Source of the DNA: Phaeosaccion multiseriatum
Taxonomy: Eukaryota; Ochrophyta, other classes
Direction: 5' to 3'
Assembly (NCBI GenBank): GCA_965112735.1
Contig: OZ218951.1
Span: 5,208,001 to 5,272,000 of the forward strand
DNA length: 64,000 bases
The notes beneath the pieces were generated by a model, which was not told where the DNA came from, ran no database searches, and saw only the letters and a list, made by a program, of their open reading frames with translations. Shown here one piece after another: positions 61,978 to 64,000 of the stretch (position 1 is its first letter; each line of letters begins with the position of its first letter). The translations under genes were made by a program, and so were the position numbers.

Positions 61978-63862
61978 CTATCTCGACGCTGCTGCTCTCG
62001 CTGCTGCTTGCTCCTCCTCCTCCTCCTCCTCTTGCTGCTGCTGCTGCTGCGATGCCGCAAACGACATGATGTCCAGGCCGCGCCCCTCTCGGGCGGAAGC
62101 GCTCATCATGGCCACCACATGGGCAGACTGCAGGCATGGTAGTGCACATGTTGGTTGTAAGGGGAGATCACAGTTGGCCGTGTGGGTTGGTGGATGGTGG
62201 TAGCAAGGAGAAGGAACTGGTTTGTGAAGCCCTCGAAACGTAACTGCCGATACGCACACGGATAGAGAGCTCCGCCCTGCTCTGTCTCTCTCTCTATCCC
62301 CCTACCAATCTCTTCCTCCCTGCCTCCCTGCCTCCCTCCCTCCCTCCCTCCCTCCCTCACTCTCTCTCCCCCTCCCTCCCCCTCCCTCCCTCCCTCCCTC
62401 CCTCCCTCCCTCCCTCCCTCCCTCCCTCCCTCCCTCTCCTTCTCCCCCCCTGTCCTCTGGCTATTTGGAAGCACTGCTACTGCCCTACGAACCTTGCAAC
62501 AGTCGAGGCAATCCACAGGGGCGGCCTTCTCTCCCCGCACCACCGATACAAAATCGGCAATCTCATCCTCAAAGGCCTGGCGAGCGGCCGGGCGGGGTGG
62601 GGTGGGGAAGGGAGGGAGTGCGGTATCAGAGTTATGCACAGAAAGAGAGATGGAGTCAAGCTGGAGCAGTGTTTGGAAGCGGATCATGTGCGTGCATATA
62701 TATAATATATATATATAATTACTTCGAAGTATAACTAATATATATATATAAAGAATGTACTATTACTAGCTCACGCACACACACACCTGTCCGAATCGCT
62801 CTGGGAAGGAGTGGTCGGGTCTGTCGCGCCTCTGCCCATGGGCAGTGGAGGCGACGACGTCGGTGCGGTGTTTATTATCGATCTGAAGCATACCCTTGTC
62901 GCCCAGAACCTGGTGTCAGGAAAGGAGGAGGAGGGGGAGGAGGAGGAGGAGGACGACGAGGAGGAGGAGGAGGAGGAGGAGGAGGGGGAAGGAGGAGGAG
63001 TGAGCGTGAGAGGGGGGAGGAGAAGGAGTATGACTTTGTGACTTTGTAGCCTGATGGAGAGGCCTCTATTGCTCTGTGTAGAGGGCCGTTTCCTTGGGCA
63101 TATGGGCATATGCACCACGCACGTACGCACCTCCACCCGATTGTCATAGCCATAAGCCGACGCTCGACCGAGCTCGAAGGACACCACCGCTCCTGCAGAT
63201 CAAAAGGCGGCCAGTCCGTCGGTCGGCCAGTCCGTCGGTCGGCCAGTCCGTCGGTCGGCCAGTCGGTCAGTCAGTCAGTCAGTCAGTCAGTCAGTCAGGG
63301 TCAACGAAGCGAACGAGAAGATGGCGACCTCATTCCCTCTTCCTTCCTTCCTTCCTTCCTTCCTTCCTTCCTTCCTTCCTTCCTTCCTTCCTTCTCCCTC
63401 TCCCTCCCTCCCTCCCTCCCTTCCTCCCTTCCTTCCTTCCTCGCTCCCTCCCCCCTTGCTTTCCCTTCCGTGACATTGAGTACCTGAGGGGAAGGTCAGT
63501 AACGCGTGCGCTGCATCGGCCACGCCTGCCCTTCGCAGCTCTGGATTGCGCGATGAAGCAATGGAAAACACTGAAACACACGCATTCACGCACCCACAGT
63601 ATGAGTTTGCAGGCGATGGCAGCAGGGCGGGGGGGAGAGGGTAGGGACATGCAGATGAGGACGAGGGAGTGGGAAGAAGAGGGGGAGAGAGAAGAAGACG
63701 ATAAAAGGAGTAGATACAGAACCAGCGCTGGCTGGCTGGCTGCCTGTTTGGCTCGGTCGTGGCTCGGCCACTCCATTCCTCACCGTGGCAAGGCTCCTCC
63801 TGCAGCAGCCACAACACGTAGTCTACGTCGTGCACGGCCAGATCTGTGAAAATGTCCCCCCC
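61978..63862 (-). CDS. Gfo/Idh/MocA oxidoreductase, inositol 2-dehydrogenase-like (5' part outside window)
   Basis: NAD(P)-dependent sugar or inositol dehydrogenase; only the C-terminal domain lies inside the window. Exons in transcript order: 63862-63784, 63540-63484, 63192-63131, 62909-62787, 62576-62493 and 62127-61978. The start and the Rossmann-fold exons lie beyond 64000. Joined, it reads GGDIFTDLAVHDVDYVLWLL, the IolG-like motif with the catalytic D-x-x-x-H-D. Then come ELRRAGVADAAHALLTFPSG, GAVVSFELGRASAYGYDNRV and EVLGDKGMLQIDNKH; then HSFPERFGQAFEDEIADFV and VDCLDCCKSAHVVAMMSAS. These are the standard C-terminal sheet and the closing helix of the family. It ends in a Gln/Glu/Ala tail encoded by CTG and CTC repeats. 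The exon chain is convincing. Substrate specificity cannot be decided. Confidence 0.85.
62326..62440 (+). repeat. (CCCT)n tract in an oxidoreductase intron
   Basis: About 115 bp of CCTCCCT repeat. In gene sense this is purine (GGGA), unlike most intron tracts in the window. Confidence 0.9.
63255..63440 (+). repeat. TCAG and CTTC repeat cluster in an oxidoreductase intron
   Basis: GTCGGCCAGTCC triplications (63210-63260) are followed by TCAG repeats (63264-63297), (TTCC)n at 63338-63393 and CCCT units. All lie in the intron between the exons at 63131-63192 and 63484-63540. Confidence 0.85.
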
Positions 63863-64000
63863 CTGAGACACAAGGCCGGCAACACGCACACACATACACA
63901 CACAGCACACACACATGCATACACCACACACATACATATGTACATACATACATACATACACAAAACACAGAGAGATTTACACAACGAACCAACCCAACCC

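Overview
This window is nuclear DNA of a eukaryote. Protein-coding genes are split by many short spliceosomal introns (GT-AG plus two probable GC-AG), there are no operons or Shine-Dalgarno sites, and the gene set includes sphingosine-1-phosphate lyase, NudC, STIMATE/TMEM110, SET-MYND, a CASTOR/POLLUX-type channel, a class II fumarase and a GT61-like glycosyltransferase. Compact genes, an algal/plant-type channel and proteins full of Ser, Gly and Ala tracts would suit a small stramenopile alga such as a eustigmatophyte, but that placement is inference. All exon models were built by hand from splice signals, reading-frame phase and family similarity; no alignment or transcript data were used.

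Layout, left to right: a RING-finger protein with a very long disordered tail (+, 26-5163); a C2-domain protein (-, 6134-9244); a small two-helix DUF4282-like membrane protein (-, 10343-11560) head to head with sphingosine-1-phosphate lyase (+, 11797-14903); an ankyrin-repeat gene (-, 15302-17009) followed by a decayed ankyrin copy (-, 17490-19000); a histidine-acid-phosphatase-family membrane protein (+, 19835-23220); a GT61-like glycosyltransferase (-, 24269-29303) head to head with STIMATE (+, 29681-32329); a SMYD-type SET/MYND protein (-, 33715-37028) head to head with NudC (+, 37160-39825); an ankyrin fragment (+, 40195-40628) and an intact ankyrin gene (+, 41571-43154); fumarase (+, 43547-48617); a truncated relic and its intact neighbour, a protein with a cryptic C-terminal SUMO-like domain (-, 48857-50653), head to head with a 24-exon CASTOR/POLLUX-like channel (+, 50847-60970); and the 3' part of an inositol-dehydrogenase-like oxidoreductase (-, 61978-63862, continuing to the right).

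Three themes stand out. (1) A family of three 94-138 bp palindromic elements with matching ends and 5-bp flanking duplications looks like an undescribed MITE; two of the copies sit beside the ankyrin genes, which have themselves duplicated and decayed locally. (2) Four gene pairs are divergent with only 131-377 bp between start codons, so bidirectional promoters are probable. (3) Simple repeats are extraordinarily abundant. Many introns carry long tracts with pyrimidines on the sense strand near the 3' splice site, and several short core motifs recur across unrelated genes.

Most genes are metabolically independent. Shared cell-biology links are limited to calcium/membrane signalling candidates (C2 protein, STIMATE, CASTOR/POLLUX-like channel) and sphingolipid or inositol metabolism (S1P lyase, inositol-dehydrogenase-like protein, acid phosphatase family).
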